13,281 nucleotides of DNA from Syntrophorhabdus sp. PtaB.Bin184 (GCA_002067555.1 MVQQ01000223.1:1-13281); one strand, 5' to 3'. Shown: positions 1-7,068, counted from the first letter of the stretch. Translations and numbers: made by a program. Notes: generated by a model from the sequence alone, not told the origin.

Positions 1-36
1 TTATATGGTAAGCATCATAAGCGGGACCTGAGACGT

Positions 37-369
37 TCAGTACTCTGATGCGAGCATCACGGTCAGGACGAGTTCATAGCCCTCGTAACCTCCATGGTCG
101 TCGATCTTCCAGAAGATGCTTTTTCCTTTGTAGTCGAGGGCGCCGAAGTCGTGTTCGTGCCAGGGATCATTGCCTTCATTGAACGTATCGAACTTCCTCA
201 CCATCCAGAGAATCACCGCGACCTCCTTGGGAAATGTACCCAAGATGCCGTGGGTGAGCACAAGGACGTTGGGTTTCTGAATGAGGGGTATGCTCTTCCT
301 TAGCCTGTCGTATCTTTGCGCCGTCTCGGAAAGCTCTCCGTTTGTCCTTTCAGCGACTTTGTCGGCCAT
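37..369 (-). CDS. DUF3768 family protein
   Basis: A 110-residue protein of unknown function that I recognise as DUF3768-like. The diagnostic stretch is the region with FNEGNDPWHEHDFGAL (about residues 62-77), followed by a FFWKID-like strand (IFWKIDDHGG) and the C-terminal LTVMLASEY, all features I recall from that family. The ATG at 369 is preceded by an AAGGAG ribosome binding site at 7-base spacing. It lies 34 bp downstream of nrdJ in the same direction, so it is probably the last visible gene of the ssb-nrdJ operon. DUF3768 genes are mostly carried by plasmids and genomic islands of proteobacteria, which agrees with the mobile setting. There is no catalytic motif, signal peptide or membrane segment. 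The function is unknown. Confidence 0.8.
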   Translation of the reverse strand: MADKVAERTNGELSETAQRYDRLRKSIPLIQKPNVLVLTHGILGTFPKEVAVILWMVRKFDTFNEGNDPWHEHDFGALDYKGKSIFWKIDDHGGYEGYELVLTVMLASEY

Positions 370-403
370 CTTTCGCTCCTTGTAATAGGATTCGTGTTGC
401 CTG

Positions 404-2392
404 TCAGCACTTGCTCGCGCCGCAGCTCAGGCACGTCCGGCACCCTTCCTGGAGCACCACCACGCCGCCGCACTCCTCGCATGTGTCCGATGAGCCATTG
501 ACGCCGAGCATCCGAAAGGCTCTCAATATGGCGTAGGTGGGAGAGACCACGCTGCCGTGTTTCATGTTGGCCTTCTGGATGTGCCTGAGGAGTGCTTCGG
601 GCGCCCGGCCGCACCGGAGGGCGTCGGACATGATCATGGCGAGGGCCTCATAGGTTTCCGCGTGCTTCGATTCCACGGGTGAGGTGATGAAGACTTCCAG
701 GGGTTCCTTCTCCGCCATGGTGATATGGACGAAGACTCTCCCTTCCGAGGTATCGACCTCGACCAGCTTCTGGTCCCTCACCTTCGGCAGGTCCACCGGC
801 TCGACCCGGTCTCTCTTGCCCCGGGAGGAGATGACCTGGTTCTTACGGCTCCCGTCGCGGTAGACGGTCAGGCCTTTGCACCCGAGGTCGTAAGCGAGCA
901 GGAACGCCTTTTCCACATCGGCCCTCGTCGCCTCGTGAGGCAGGATCACCGTTTTCGATATTGCGTTATGAGTGTGCTTCTGAAAGGCCGCCTGCATCCT
1001 GATATGCCATTCCACCGGGACGTCGGCAGCCTTGATGAAGTAATCTGGCAGTTCTTCTCCCGGGTGCGCCTTCCGCCATTCTTCAAAGAATGGGTGACGT
1101 ACCGTAAAAGTCCGGTCCGCCCTTTTCTGCTCCGTCTCGAAATCGAACACGGGCTCTATGCCGCTGCTCACCCCGGCGATAATAGAAATGCTTCCCGTAG
1201 GGGCCATGGTCGTAAGGGTGGCGTTGCGGACCTGTGAGTTCGGCGCCCACGCCGACCCCTCCCAGTTCGGGAACGGTCCGTGCTGTTTTGCAAGCTCCGC
1301 CGACACCTGTACCGCCACTCCTGTGATGAACGACATCACCTTTTCCGCGAGGGTAATGGCAGGTTCGGAGGCATAACTGACGCCCAGGCGGATCAACATG
1401 TCCGCCCAGCCCATGACCCCCAGGCCGATCTTCCGGTTCCCCTTGTGCATCCTTTCTATCTCGGGTAGGGGGTAAGCCTGGCGGTCGATGATGCTGTCGA
1501 GGAAGGCCACGGCCGTCTTCACGGCAGAGCGCAGCAGGCCCCAATCGACCTCGTTATCCGTCGTCACCATCCTCGCAAGGTTCACGGAACCGAGCACACA
1601 CGCTTCGTAGGGGAGCAGCATCTGCTCCCCGCAGGGGTTCGTCGCTTCAAATTCGCCAACGTGGGGCGTCGGGTTGTAGCGGTTCGCCCTGTCGATGAAG
1701 AAGATTCCCGGCTCGCCGTTGAGCCAGGCCATCTCCACGATCTTGTCCCATATCTCCCAGGCCCTGAGGGTTCTCCTGGTCTCTCCGTTGAAGCGGAGGG
1801 TGAAGTTCCCGGCCGTCTTTACGGCATCCATGAACTCATCGGTGACGGCGACCGAGATGTTGAAGTTGCCCAGATCCCCGTCACGGGATTTGAGGGTGAT
1901 GAAATCGAGGATATCGGGGTGATCGACCCGGAGCATGCCCATGTTGGCGCCGCGACGAGTACCGCCCTGCTTCATCACCTCGGTGCTGGTATTGAAAATC
2001 CTCATGAAGGAGCAGGGGCCGCTCGCGAGGCCGTTCGTAGTTCCGACCTTGTCGCCTGCGGGCCGGAGTCGAGAAAAGCTGAATCCCGTGCCCCCGCCCA
2101 TCTTGTGCACCAAGGCCGCCTGTTTCGCGGCATCGAATATTCCCTCGATCGAATCCTCGACAGGGAGCACGAAGCATGCTGACAAGGTGAAGTCGGGCCT
2201 GCCCGCATTGGTGAGGGCAGGGGTATTCGGCAGGAAGAGGCACTCGTGCATCACGGTGAAGAAGTCTTCTCTCTCCCCGCGAGTCTTGGCGACCGCCTCG
2301 GAGACCCGTGCGCAGAGCGCCCGCCAGTCCTCGATGATATTCCCCTGGGGGTCTTTCCGGAAGTACCGTTCTCTCAGTATGTCTTCTCTCAT
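404..2392 (-). CDS. nrdJ: Adenosylcobalamin-dependent (class II) ribonucleotide reductase
   Basis: The enzyme reduces ribonucleotides to deoxyribonucleotides using adenosylcobalamin as radical generator, independently of oxygen. The 662-residue product shows class II landmarks in order: NTPALTNAG (56-64), SACFVLP with the redox Cys73, GGGTGFSFSRLRP (99-111), GGTRRGANMGML (143-154), NPCGE with catalytic Cys254 and Glu256, NRKIGLGVMGWADM (319-332), MAPTGSISIIAG (396-407) and GLTVYRDGSR (507-516). The C-terminus has a Cys-rich zinc-ribbon tail (CEECGG...CRTCLSCGASKC, 638-662), common in this family for re-reduction of the active site. No N-terminal ATP-cone is visible. I chose the ATG at 2392 because an AAGGAG site (2399-2404), overlapping the ssb stop codon, sits 6 bases before it; an in-frame start at 2425 lies inside ssb. 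The gene is 10 bp downstream of ssb, so the two are co-transcribed. It probably supplies dNTPs for replication of the element or host. Confidence 0.95.
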   Translation of the reverse strand: MREDILRERYFRKDPQGNIIEDWRALCARVSEAVAKTRGEREDFFTVMHECLFLPNTPALTNAGRPDFTLSACFVLPVEDSIEGIFDAAKQAALVHKMGGGTGFSFSRLRPAGDKVGTTNGLASGPCSFMRIFNTSTEVMKQGGTRRGANMGMLRVDHPDILDFITLKSRDGDLGNFNISVAVTDEFMDAVKTAGNFTLRFNGETRRTLRAWEIWDKIVEMAWLNGEPGIFFIDRANRYNPTPHVGEFEATNPCGEQMLLPYEACVLGSVNLARMVTTDNEVDWGLLRSAVKTAVAFLDSIIDRQAYPLPEIERMHKGNRKIGLGVMGWADMLIRLGVSYASEPAITLAEKVMSFITGVAVQVSAELAKQHGPFPNWEGSAWAPNSQVRNATLTTMAPTGSISIIAGVSSGIEPVFDFETEQKRADRTFTVRHPFFEEWRKAHPGEELPDYFIKAADVPVEWHIRMQAAFQKHTHNAISKTVILPHEATRADVEKAFLLAYDLGCKGLTVYRDGSRKNQVISSRGKRDRVEPVDLPKVRDQKLVEVDTSEGRVFVHITMAEKEPLEVFITSPVESKHAETYEALAMIMSDALRCGRAPEALLRHIQKANMKHGSVVSPTYAILRAFRMLGVNGSSDTCEECGGVVVLQEGCRTCLSCGASKC

Positions 2393-2402
2393 GGCAATCT
2401 CC

Positions 2403-2795
2403 TTAGAGCGGGATGTCATCGTCATCCGGCTCGTGGACGAAATCGTCCTCCCGGTCCACGTTTTGTCTTGACGTATTCTGTTTTGCCGAGAGGAACAGAA
2501 TCTTCTGAAGGACTATTTCGAACTTGCTGTGTTTCCCACCTTCCCTGTCTTCCCACTTCCGTATCTGCGGGTCTCCCTTGACGAACACGAGTTTGCCCGT
2601 GTCGAGGTATTCCGCGCATAGCTCGGCTTTGTTTCTGAAGGCGATGATGTCGAAGTAGGTGACGGTGTTATCCGTCTCGCCCTTGCCTTTCTTGTTTACC
2701 GCAACGCTGAAGGTGCATATGGGCACGCCGGTGGGAGAATACTGCAGGTTGGGCTTTCTCGTCAGGCGGCCGATCAATTCTATCTCCGCGTACAT
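2403..2795 (-). CDS. ssb: Single-stranded DNA-binding protein
   Basis: A 130-residue OB-fold SSB that coats ssDNA during replication, repair or conjugative transfer. Typical SSB signatures are visible: an IELIGRLTRKPNLQYSPTG start (about residues 5-23), FSVAVN (29-34), YFDIIAFRNKAELCAEYL (47-64), and GKLVFVKGDPQIRKWED (67-83). After a short linker the protein ends in an acidic tip, DDDDIPL, close to the canonical DDDIPF partner-binding tail. An AAAGGAGG ribosome binding site lies 7 bases before the ATG. It is the first gene of the ssb-nrdJ operon, and its stop codon overlaps the nrdJ ribosome binding site. The length is shorter than the ~175 residues of chromosomal E. coli SSB and is common among plasmid and phage versions. 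Confidence 0.93.
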   Translation of the reverse strand: MYAEIELIGRLTRKPNLQYSPTGVPICTFSVAVNKKGKGETDNTVTYFDIIAFRNKAELCAEYLDTGKLVFVKGDPQIRKWEDREGGKHSKFEIVLQKILFLSAKQNTSRQNVDREDDFVHEPDDDDIPL

Positions 2796-3048
2796 GGGTG
2801 CTCCTCCTTTCTTGTTTTGTTTGGACTGGATACAGAAAAGCCACGCATCGACACGGACGAGAAGCCGCGGATAGTGGCATCTTTTCGGAAGGCCTAATGA
2901 AGGTACTGAACTTTGGGTGTATTACCTCACGCGGAGTCCACTAGGATTGCTCCAGGGAAAGTGGAGATGAAAGGCCGACCGGACGTGCGATGCAGCCGGC
3001 CGAAAGAGACAACCAGAAATCCCCGGGCGGAGGGGATAGGATTGCGAC
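2796..3048. promoter_or_regulatory. Leader and promoter region of the ssb-nrdJ operon
   Basis: About 250 non-coding bases between ssb and the terminator of the upstream minus-strand operon. The ssb promoter should lie here, reading leftward. The one distinctive element is the motif at 2880-2928 that recurs at 6862-6911 (see the repeat entries). The octamer CGAGAAGC (2858-2865) also occurs at 6798-6805 and 7059-7066. I see no convincing -35/-10 pair. I also see no cobalamin riboswitch, although nrdJ depends on B12: only about 85 bases separate the motif from the ssb start. Confidence 0.4.
2880..2928 (-). repeat. Conserved upstream motif, copy A (ssb-nrdJ operon)
   Basis: Read on the plus strand, TCTTTTCGGAA (2880-2890) is followed by CCTAATGAAGGTACTGA (2893-2909) and TATTACCTC (2920-2928). 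Copy B (6862-6911) has the same three blocks with nearly identical spacing: TCTTTTCGGAA, CCTACGAAAGATACTGA and TATTACCTC, differing by one base in the first spacer. Both copies sit upstream of a minus-strand operon and have the same orientation relative to it. A shared binding site for an activator or repressor, or an unusual promoter, is an inference. The similarity itself is directly visible. Confidence 0.6.
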
Positions 3049-3088
3049 AAAAAAGGCCGAAGCCCTCTGTCGAAAAGAGGCTTCGGCC
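3049..3088 (-). terminator. Intrinsic terminator of the minus-strand accessory operon
   Basis: Read on the minus strand, a perfect 10-bp stem GGCCGAAGCC / GGCTTCGGCC (3079-3088 with 3055-3064) has a 14-base loop and is followed directly by six T residues (complement of the A run 3049-3054). It lies just past the stop of the zinc-ribbon gene at 3097. It therefore ends the operon that starts at 6751 and separates it from ssb-nrdJ. Confidence 0.9.
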
Positions 3089-3096
3089 CTGATTGA

Positions 3097-3282
3097 CTAA
3101 CCCACTGTCATGAAGAGCAGTTCCTCGGCGCCGTAGACCTTCTTCGCGCCGCATTCCTCGCAGGTATACCTGCGCGCGTCGGGCTCGACTCCGTAAGCCT
3201 CCGCCCCGCATCCGAGGCAGAAGCCGATATACTCCCCGCTCTCGATTGCCTCGGTGATCTGTTCAACCGTGATCTTTGCCAT
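3097..3282 (-). CDS. Small zinc-ribbon-like protein
   Basis: A 61-residue protein with two CxxC pairs, CLGC (22-25) and CEEC (40-43), placed as a compact treble-clef or zinc-ribbon site would have them. Before them lies a short helical start, VEQITEAIESGEYIGF. It is probably a zinc-binding protein, but the partner is unknown. The ATG has a strong AAGGAGG site at 6-base spacing, lying inside the 3' end of the upstream 265-codon gene (20-bp overlap), so translation is likely coupled. It is the last gene before the terminator. Proteins of this type are usually annotated as hypothetical on plasmids and islands. Confidence 0.75.
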   Translation of the reverse strand: MAKITVEQITEAIESGEYIGFCLGCGAEAYGVEPDARRYTCEECGAKKVYGAEELLFMTVG

Positions 3283-4060
3283 CTATGTCCTCCTTTTCGG
3301 AAAGGGCGATCCGGGCTGTATCCAGGATCGTGGACAAAAGGTGCGCCGTGTTCGGCATCCGCCCGGTGTGTGTCTCCCTGTCAATGGCATCCTCGATCAT
3401 ATCGATGATGGACCTCAAGGCGACGGCACACGGGGCACCGGGGATATCGACGCTCCGGAACCAATGCAGCTCATAGTCCATGGGGTTCCGGACACCGGCA
3501 GTCGCCTGTCGATCGCCATGCAGGCATGCGAGATAGTGCCCGGCGTCCTCGTATCCCCACGCCTTGGCGATCGTATCAGCGCGCTCCTTCGCCTTCCTTC
3601 TGTCAGTGAATGCTTCCAGCTCACCTTCAATAATGCCTTTTATGATCGTAAAGATGACGTCTGTTTTCATGGTCTCCACGTTACGCGGTGTGCAAGGGAT
3701 GGGGTGATGGATGAGGTCGTCGACGATGCGGAACTCACCGTCATGCCAGCGCGTTCGCTCATGCTCTTCGTCGCCTACCTCGTCGACGAGGTAATAAGCC
3801 TGCTCCCCGGCGTACTCGGTTTCGATCTCATCGCCCGTTGCATGGTTATCAAAAAGGCCGTACAGATTTACATCGGCGTTCCGAATGGCCTCTTCCTGGG
3901 AACCGGCTTCGACGTTCGGCACCTTGACCCGGACGACCGCGTAGATGTGGACGTCGTACAGATTGTTTCGCTGCACGCTTTCGGCCGGCGGCAGGTGCCC
4001 CATGTGCCCCGTCTCCCCGCACACGGCACATGTGTGATGATCCAAAGAGTTATCTTCCAC
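3263..4060 (-). CDS. Hypothetical protein with N-terminal zinc-finger motif
   Basis: A 265-residue protein starting with GTG and supported by a GGGAGGTGA ribosome binding site about 4 bases upstream. The N-terminus has CAVC followed by HMGH (Cys11, Cys14, His19, His22), a C-x2-C-x4-H-x2-H pattern suggesting a small zinc finger. Residues about 33-95 form a module beginning YDVHIYAVVRVKVPNVEA followed by SQEEAIRNA and an acidic stretch. The pattern, beta strands then xxEEAxxxA, resembles the C-terminus of the 299-residue protein of the same operon. The rest looks alpha-helical and has no known motif. It starts 4 bp after the 118-residue gene stops and overlaps the zinc-ribbon gene by 20 bp. I do not recognise a function. 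Confidence 0.7.
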   Translation of the reverse strand: MEDNSLDHHTCAVCGETGHMGHLPPAESVQRNNLYDVHIYAVVRVKVPNVEAGSQEEAIRNADVNLYGLFDNHATGDEIETEYAGEQAYYLVDEVGDEEHERTRWHDGEFRIVDDLIHHPIPCTPRNVETMKTDVIFTIIKGIIEGELEAFTDRRKAKERADTIAKAWGYEDAGHYLACLHGDRQATAGVRNPMDYELHWFRSVDIPGAPCAVALRSIIDMIEDAIDRETHTGRMPNTAHLLSTILDTARIALSEKEDIDGKDHG

Positions 4061-4064
4061 GGCT

Positions 4065-4421
4065 TCACCTCCCTTCAGGTTCGCATCGTTTCAGGCAACC
4101 GCAGCTCTCGCATCCTTCGGCGGATCCGGCAAGGTCTTTCTGGTTTCGTTCATACGAGCCGAAGCAATCGGGAACGAGGGTGATATCCTTTTCCGTCCAT
4201 TCACCGCCGTCTTCGTCGAGGAACACGCAGAGGCCTTCTTCTGTCCGCGCCGTCCTCTGTTCCTCCCAAAACATCTCTGTTTCTCCATCGAGATTGAAGG
4301 AAAGATGACCTTCCGTTTCTTCTCCTTCTTCGTCAGGTCCGCAAAAGGTGATCAGGCCTCTTCCCCGGACAACCTCCAGGGTCCCGGTGATCTCCAGGTT
4401 ATTAGGTGCTATTGCTTTCAT
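4065..4421 (-). CDS. Hypothetical acidic protein with C-terminal cysteine cluster
   Basis: A 118-residue protein that I do not recognise. It is strongly acidic in the middle (PDEEGEETEG and FLDEDGGEWTEKD) and ends in a cysteine cluster, CESCGCLKRC, which could bind metal. The ATG at 4421 has an AGGAGG site 7 bases upstream and overlaps the stop codon of the preceding 299-residue gene in an ATGA junction, so the two are translationally coupled. The coding-like frame, ribosome binding site and coupling support a real gene. The function is unknown. Confidence 0.65.
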   Translation of the reverse strand: MKAIAPNNLEITGTLEVVRGRGLITFCGPDEEGEETEGHLSFNLDGETEMFWEEQRTARTEEGLCVFLDEDGGEWTEKDITLVPDCFGSYERNQKDLAGSAEGCESCGCLKRCEPEGR

Positions 4422-5317
4422 GGCTCAACCTCCTGTGCTTTTCCTTCGTTGAGGTCTACGTTGACCGCTTCCCCCTTTCTGTCGATCACCGTGAAGACGT
4501 GAGCGATACTGTCAGGTTTCTGTTGTATTCTTACAGCCTCCTTGGCCGCTTCCTCCGGGGTCTCGGCGTAAAGGTCGATCTCCCACACAACGCGGTACCT
4601 GTCGGCCTCGGACCATTGCAAGGAAGGCTCTGTCCCGGCCGCCCCGGCCGTTGACTTCAACGTCCTCTGCACGTTGTCGAGGACCGTCCACGGCATGCGC
4701 AGTATCTTCCCGGAGTCATCCCGATCGAACCAAGTTAAGAGCTCCGATACGGCCTCAGGGAGCGTCCGCTCATTCCCCCCGGCATCGCTCGGCTGCGCGG
4801 CTGCCTCTTTCCCGGCCTTCGCGGAAGCGCCGAGGGGATCTGCGGAGCGGTCCCAATGGAAGGGGAGCCCAGCCGCTATACGTTCGAGGTCGGTTCGATA
4901 AAGAAGGTGAGTCCCGAGGGTCTCATCCGCGTTCTTATACGTGGCCTGCCAGCGTACCGCGTCCTCCCATACGGTCATTCTATAGAGATCGAAACGGGAG
5001 CATTGCTCGTCATCGGCCCCTGTGACCTGTTCGTGGACTTCAACCCAGTAGTCATGAGAATCATCGAAGGTTGCCTGGTCCGTGTCGGAAAGGGTGTCGT
5101 AGTCAGCGACGATCCAGTTCGGGCGGTAGTCCGACACGTCGATGCTGATGATGTCGCGTAAAAGCGAATTCTCTTTGGACTGCCTGACGAACGCCGTTAA
5201 AGACAGAAGGTCTTCCGCTGCCTTCGGCGTGAGTGAGACACAGACGTAAACGGATTCATCGCTGAATTCATTGCTGCTGCGAGCGCTGGATAGAAAGTGT
5301 CGCTCTTTTGTCTCCAT
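4418..5317 (-). CDS. Hypothetical protein with C-terminal EEA module
   Basis: A 299-residue protein of unknown function. The N-terminal half (about 1-155) is acidic and mixed alpha/beta. A low-complexity Ala/Gly/Ser linker follows (about 163-183), then a helical part with TLPEAVSELLTWFDRDDSGKIL. The C-terminal module, about 240-290 (RYRVVWEIDLYAETPEEAAKEA...), follows a small beta-alpha-beta pattern often found in plasmid and phage hypothetical proteins. The ATG has an AAGGAG site at 6-base spacing. The stop overlaps the next gene's start (ATGA). A composite architecture with a linker suggests fused modules rather than one enzyme. No catalytic motif is visible. Confidence 0.7.
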   Translation of the reverse strand: METKERHFLSSARSSNEFSDESVYVCVSLTPKAAEDLLSLTAFVRQSKENSLLRDIISIDVSDYRPNWIVADYDTLSDTDQATFDDSHDYWVEVHEQVTGADDEQCSRFDLYRMTVWEDAVRWQATYKNADETLGTHLLYRTDLERIAAGLPFHWDRSADPLGASAKAGKEAAAQPSDAGGNERTLPEAVSELLTWFDRDDSGKILRMPWTVLDNVQRTLKSTAGAAGTEPSLQWSEADRYRVVWEIDLYAETPEEAAKEAVRIQQKPDSIAHVFTVIDRKGEAVNVDLNEGKAQEVEP

Positions 5318-5368
5318 AGTTTACTCCTTGAAATTGTTGAAGCAGACGCGTACACATGGCGTCGTCTC

Positions 5369-5719
5369 TCATGCCTCCGTCCCCTCGAGATTCAGCCGCC
5401 CTTTGAGCCGAGGGAGGAATGCGGGGTGGAGGCACCGGATCATGGTAACGGCTATCTTGAGGTTGTCCTCTAGGCGGCATGCGGCGCCCCGTTCTCGAAT
5501 GTCCCGGGAGAAGAACGCATAGGGCACGGCCCAGTCGCAATCCTCTTCCCACCACTCGGTGGACTTGAGAAAATTCTCCTTGTACCGGAGCTCCTTCTGC
5601 CGTTCCGGGGAAAGCCATATGCCGCCGTGGCTCGCCGTGCTCACTTGCACAATGCCGTCCGCGAGCACAAAGGCGTCCTGAACGGGACCCCAGGGTGAGT
5701 GGTGCGGCGCCGTGCTCAT
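5369..5719 (-). CDS. DUF7007-like hypothetical protein
   Basis: A 116-residue protein resembling DUF7007-type proteins of plasmids and islands. It starts with SPWGPVQDAFVLADGIVQVSTASHGG (about 8-33, a TPWGPxQ...G(I/V)xxVSTxSHGG pattern), followed by IWLSPERQKEL and WWEEDCDWAVPYAFF, another motif I associate with this group. The start at 5719 overlaps the stop of the 221-residue gene (ATGA), implying coupled translation. A 51-bp gap follows before the 299-residue gene, which carries its own ribosome binding site. No enzymatic function can be assigned, and the family name is from memory of the motif, not a search. Confidence 0.7.
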   Translation of the reverse strand: MSTAPHHSPWGPVQDAFVLADGIVQVSTASHGGIWLSPERQKELRYKENFLKSTEWWEEDCDWAVPYAFFSRDIRERGAACRLEDNLKIAVTMIRCLHPAFLPRLKGRLNLEGTEA

Positions 5720-6381
5720 AGTGCCGCCTCCTCGATTTCCACGTCTCCTACTGTCACCCAGCCGGCGGTCTCGCAGATCAGGATCTTGCTGTCGGCCACG
5801 ACCACGTCCCCCACGGACATACTGGTATGACCGAGCTTAAGGCTCCGGATCAGTTTTCGCGCTTCGCCATTCGGGCTCCAGTATTCTCCCCGCAACCGCA
5901 CGAATACCTCATCTGCGTCCGGCGCCTTTATGATCGCGAGGCGGACATGGGTCTGCCTGAGCTTGTCGAATGTTGTCGGTATCAGCTCCGGTGTATGTTT
6001 GAGAAGCCGTTCGTAGCCCATGAGGAAGTCGCGCATGAACCCGGGCTTCACGTACCACACCCCGAAGGTCTTCATTCTGCAGGCTCCGGGTGTTTCGGCC
6101 TGCCCCTCGCGCAATGCCGCTGCCACGAGGGCATCCCTTATTCGTTTTCCTTCTTCTGTCCATGTCGGAATCGGTTCGTCATTGTTGACGTCGTAGTACA
6201 ACATCACTTCTCGTTGCCGCTCATCCGTGCTCAGCGCCACATCGGGGCTTTTTACCGTGTAGCAGCCCTCGATATTTCTATCAATGTCAACGAAGTAGAC
6301 GGTGTCCCCCACCTGGGCTGCCGCGATCCACTGCCCGTGTTTGGTGTATTGCCTGCCGGTGTTCCATACCTTGATGTCCAT
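5716..6381 (-). CDS. Hypothetical two-part protein
   Basis: A 221-residue protein of unknown function that seems to have two parts. The N-terminal ~70 residues contain WNTGRQYTKHGQWIAAAQ and VYFVDIDRNIEG. The C-terminal part has a strand-rich segment, GHTSMSVGDVVVADSKILICETAGW (about 187-211), that could form a small barrel. A helical, basic stretch lies between them. The ATG at 6381 has an AAGGAG site 9 bases upstream. The stop codon forms an ATGA junction with the DUF7007-like gene. I recognise no active-site motif, membrane segment or signal peptide. Confidence 0.65.
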   Translation of the reverse strand: MDIKVWNTGRQYTKHGQWIAAAQVGDTVYFVDIDRNIEGCYTVKSPDVALSTDERQREVMLYYDVNNDEPIPTWTEEGKRIRDALVAAALREGQAETPGACRMKTFGVWYVKPGFMRDFLMGYERLLKHTPELIPTTFDKLRQTHVRLAIIKAPDADEVFVRLRGEYWSPNGEARKLIRSLKLGHTSMSVGDVVVADSKILICETAGWVTVGDVEIEEAAL

Positions 6382-6425
6382 AGTCTTTTTCTCCTTGAGG
6401 AAGGAACGTCACGCCTTCCATCTTG

Positions 6426-6656
6426 TCAGATCAGGTCCACGGGCTTGAAGCAGTAAGCGCACTCCTCGAGCTCTTCCGTATTCCATGTGCCATCGAACCG
6501 CAGGGCCTGCCACTGGAGGAAGGCGATTGCACCCGCCCTCGTGACGAGCCGTCTTTCTCCATGAAGCGCGAGCCCCTCAAGGGTTGCGCTCTCCTCGATC
6601 CGTCCCCGGTCCGTACCCGCTTGTCGTGCCAGTTCCGGGAAATCTCCGCGCGTCAT
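6426..6656 (-). CDS. Small hypothetical protein
   Basis: A 76-residue protein I cannot name. It contains GERRLVTRAGAIAFLQWQALRFDGTW (about 33-58) and ends with ECAYCFKPVDLI, with one CxxC pair. It has no obvious ribosome binding site of its own. Its ATG overlaps the stop of the upstream 32-codon ORF in an ATGA junction, which explains how it would be translated. It is followed 44 bp later by the 221-residue gene. Confidence 0.6.
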   Translation of the reverse strand: MTRGDFPELARQAGTDRGRIEESATLEGLALHGERRLVTRAGAIAFLQWQALRFDGTWNTEELEECAYCFKPVDLI

Positions 6657-6751
6657 GAGTCAGTCCGCCCGTGGAACAGTCCCGCTCCCGGTTGCGTCGC
6701 AATGCCGTTCATTTCTTCCTGGTAAAAAGGAATCACCGTGTCCCTGCTCAT
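6653..6751 (-). CDS. 32-residue small ORF heading the accessory operon
   Basis: A short ORF encoding MSRDTVIPFYQEEMNGIATQ followed by PGAGLFHGRTDS. Its ATG at 6751 is preceded by a strong AGGAGG site (6755-6760) at 3-base spacing, counting to the start. Its stop TGA overlaps the next gene's ATG (ATGA). The good start signal and the coupling make it a credible small gene, although it has no recognisable family. It could also act mainly as a leader that brings ribosomes to the 76-residue gene. Confidence 0.55.
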   Translation of the reverse strand: MSRDTVIPFYQEEMNGIATQPGAGLFHGRTDS

Positions 6752-6861
6752 ATATCCTCCTGAATGTGTTGTCTTCTTCATCTGCGCGGCGCCACTGCGA
6801 GAAGCCACTCTTAGTTACGCCGCGATGAAGAGGAAGTTGCTCTTACCGAATGGTAGAGAGG

Positions 6862-6911
6862 TCTTTTCGGAAATTCCTACGAAAGATACTGATGTGCAGT
6901 GATATTACCTC
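6862..6911 (-). repeat. Conserved upstream motif, copy B (accessory operon)
   Basis: Partner of copy A at 2880-2928. The blocks TCTTTTCGGAA (6862-6872), CCTACGAAAGATACTGA (6876-6892) and TATTACCTC (6903-6911) match copy A in order and spacing. It lies about 110 bases before the start codon at 6751, compared with about 85 bases for copy A and ssb. It is probably a common control site for the two leftward operons. The HU gene reads away from it. Confidence 0.6.
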
Positions 6912-7028
6912 TATGGTGACTCGCGACGGCGGGTATTGGTGGGCGGTCGCTTGAGGATTGCAGGGCATAAAGGCTGCGGGTCGAAGCGAGGTCACCGTGG
7001 TTTCTTTCTGCCGCAGTCACCTTTTCCC

Positions 7029-7068
7029 TTGCCTGATTTCGCAATCTCGCGTATAAAACGAGAAGCGA
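7029..7068 (+). promoter_or_regulatory. Sigma70-like promoter of the HU gene, with flanking palindrome
   Basis: TTGCCT (7029-7034) and TATAAA (7052-7057) are separated by 17 bases, a good match to a sigma70-type promoter, placed about 40 bases before the HU start codon. The -10 box is bracketed by an imperfect inverted repeat: TCGC-AA-TCTCG (7039-7049) against CGAGA-A-GCGA (7059-7068). A repressor or HU-autoregulation site is possible but inferred. Confidence 0.6.

Noticed and set aside
725..2471. Several plus-strand frames of 170-178 codons inside nrdJ
   Set aside because: nrdJ on the other strand is unambiguous, with all catalytic motifs. These are antisense shadows.
2796..2880. Cobalamin riboswitch controlling the B12-dependent reductase
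   Set aside because: There is too little space, and no B12-box-like sequence or multi-stem structure is visible.
3254..4183. 309-codon open frame on the plus strand
   Set aside because: It lies opposite the 265-residue gene, which has a ribosome binding site, coupled neighbours and a zinc-finger motif. The plus frame has no start signal and no recognisable motif.
4651..5161. Overlapping plus-strand open frames within the 299-residue gene
   Set aside because: They are GC-rich shadow frames with low-complexity Arg/Ser/Pro content and no ribosome binding sites.
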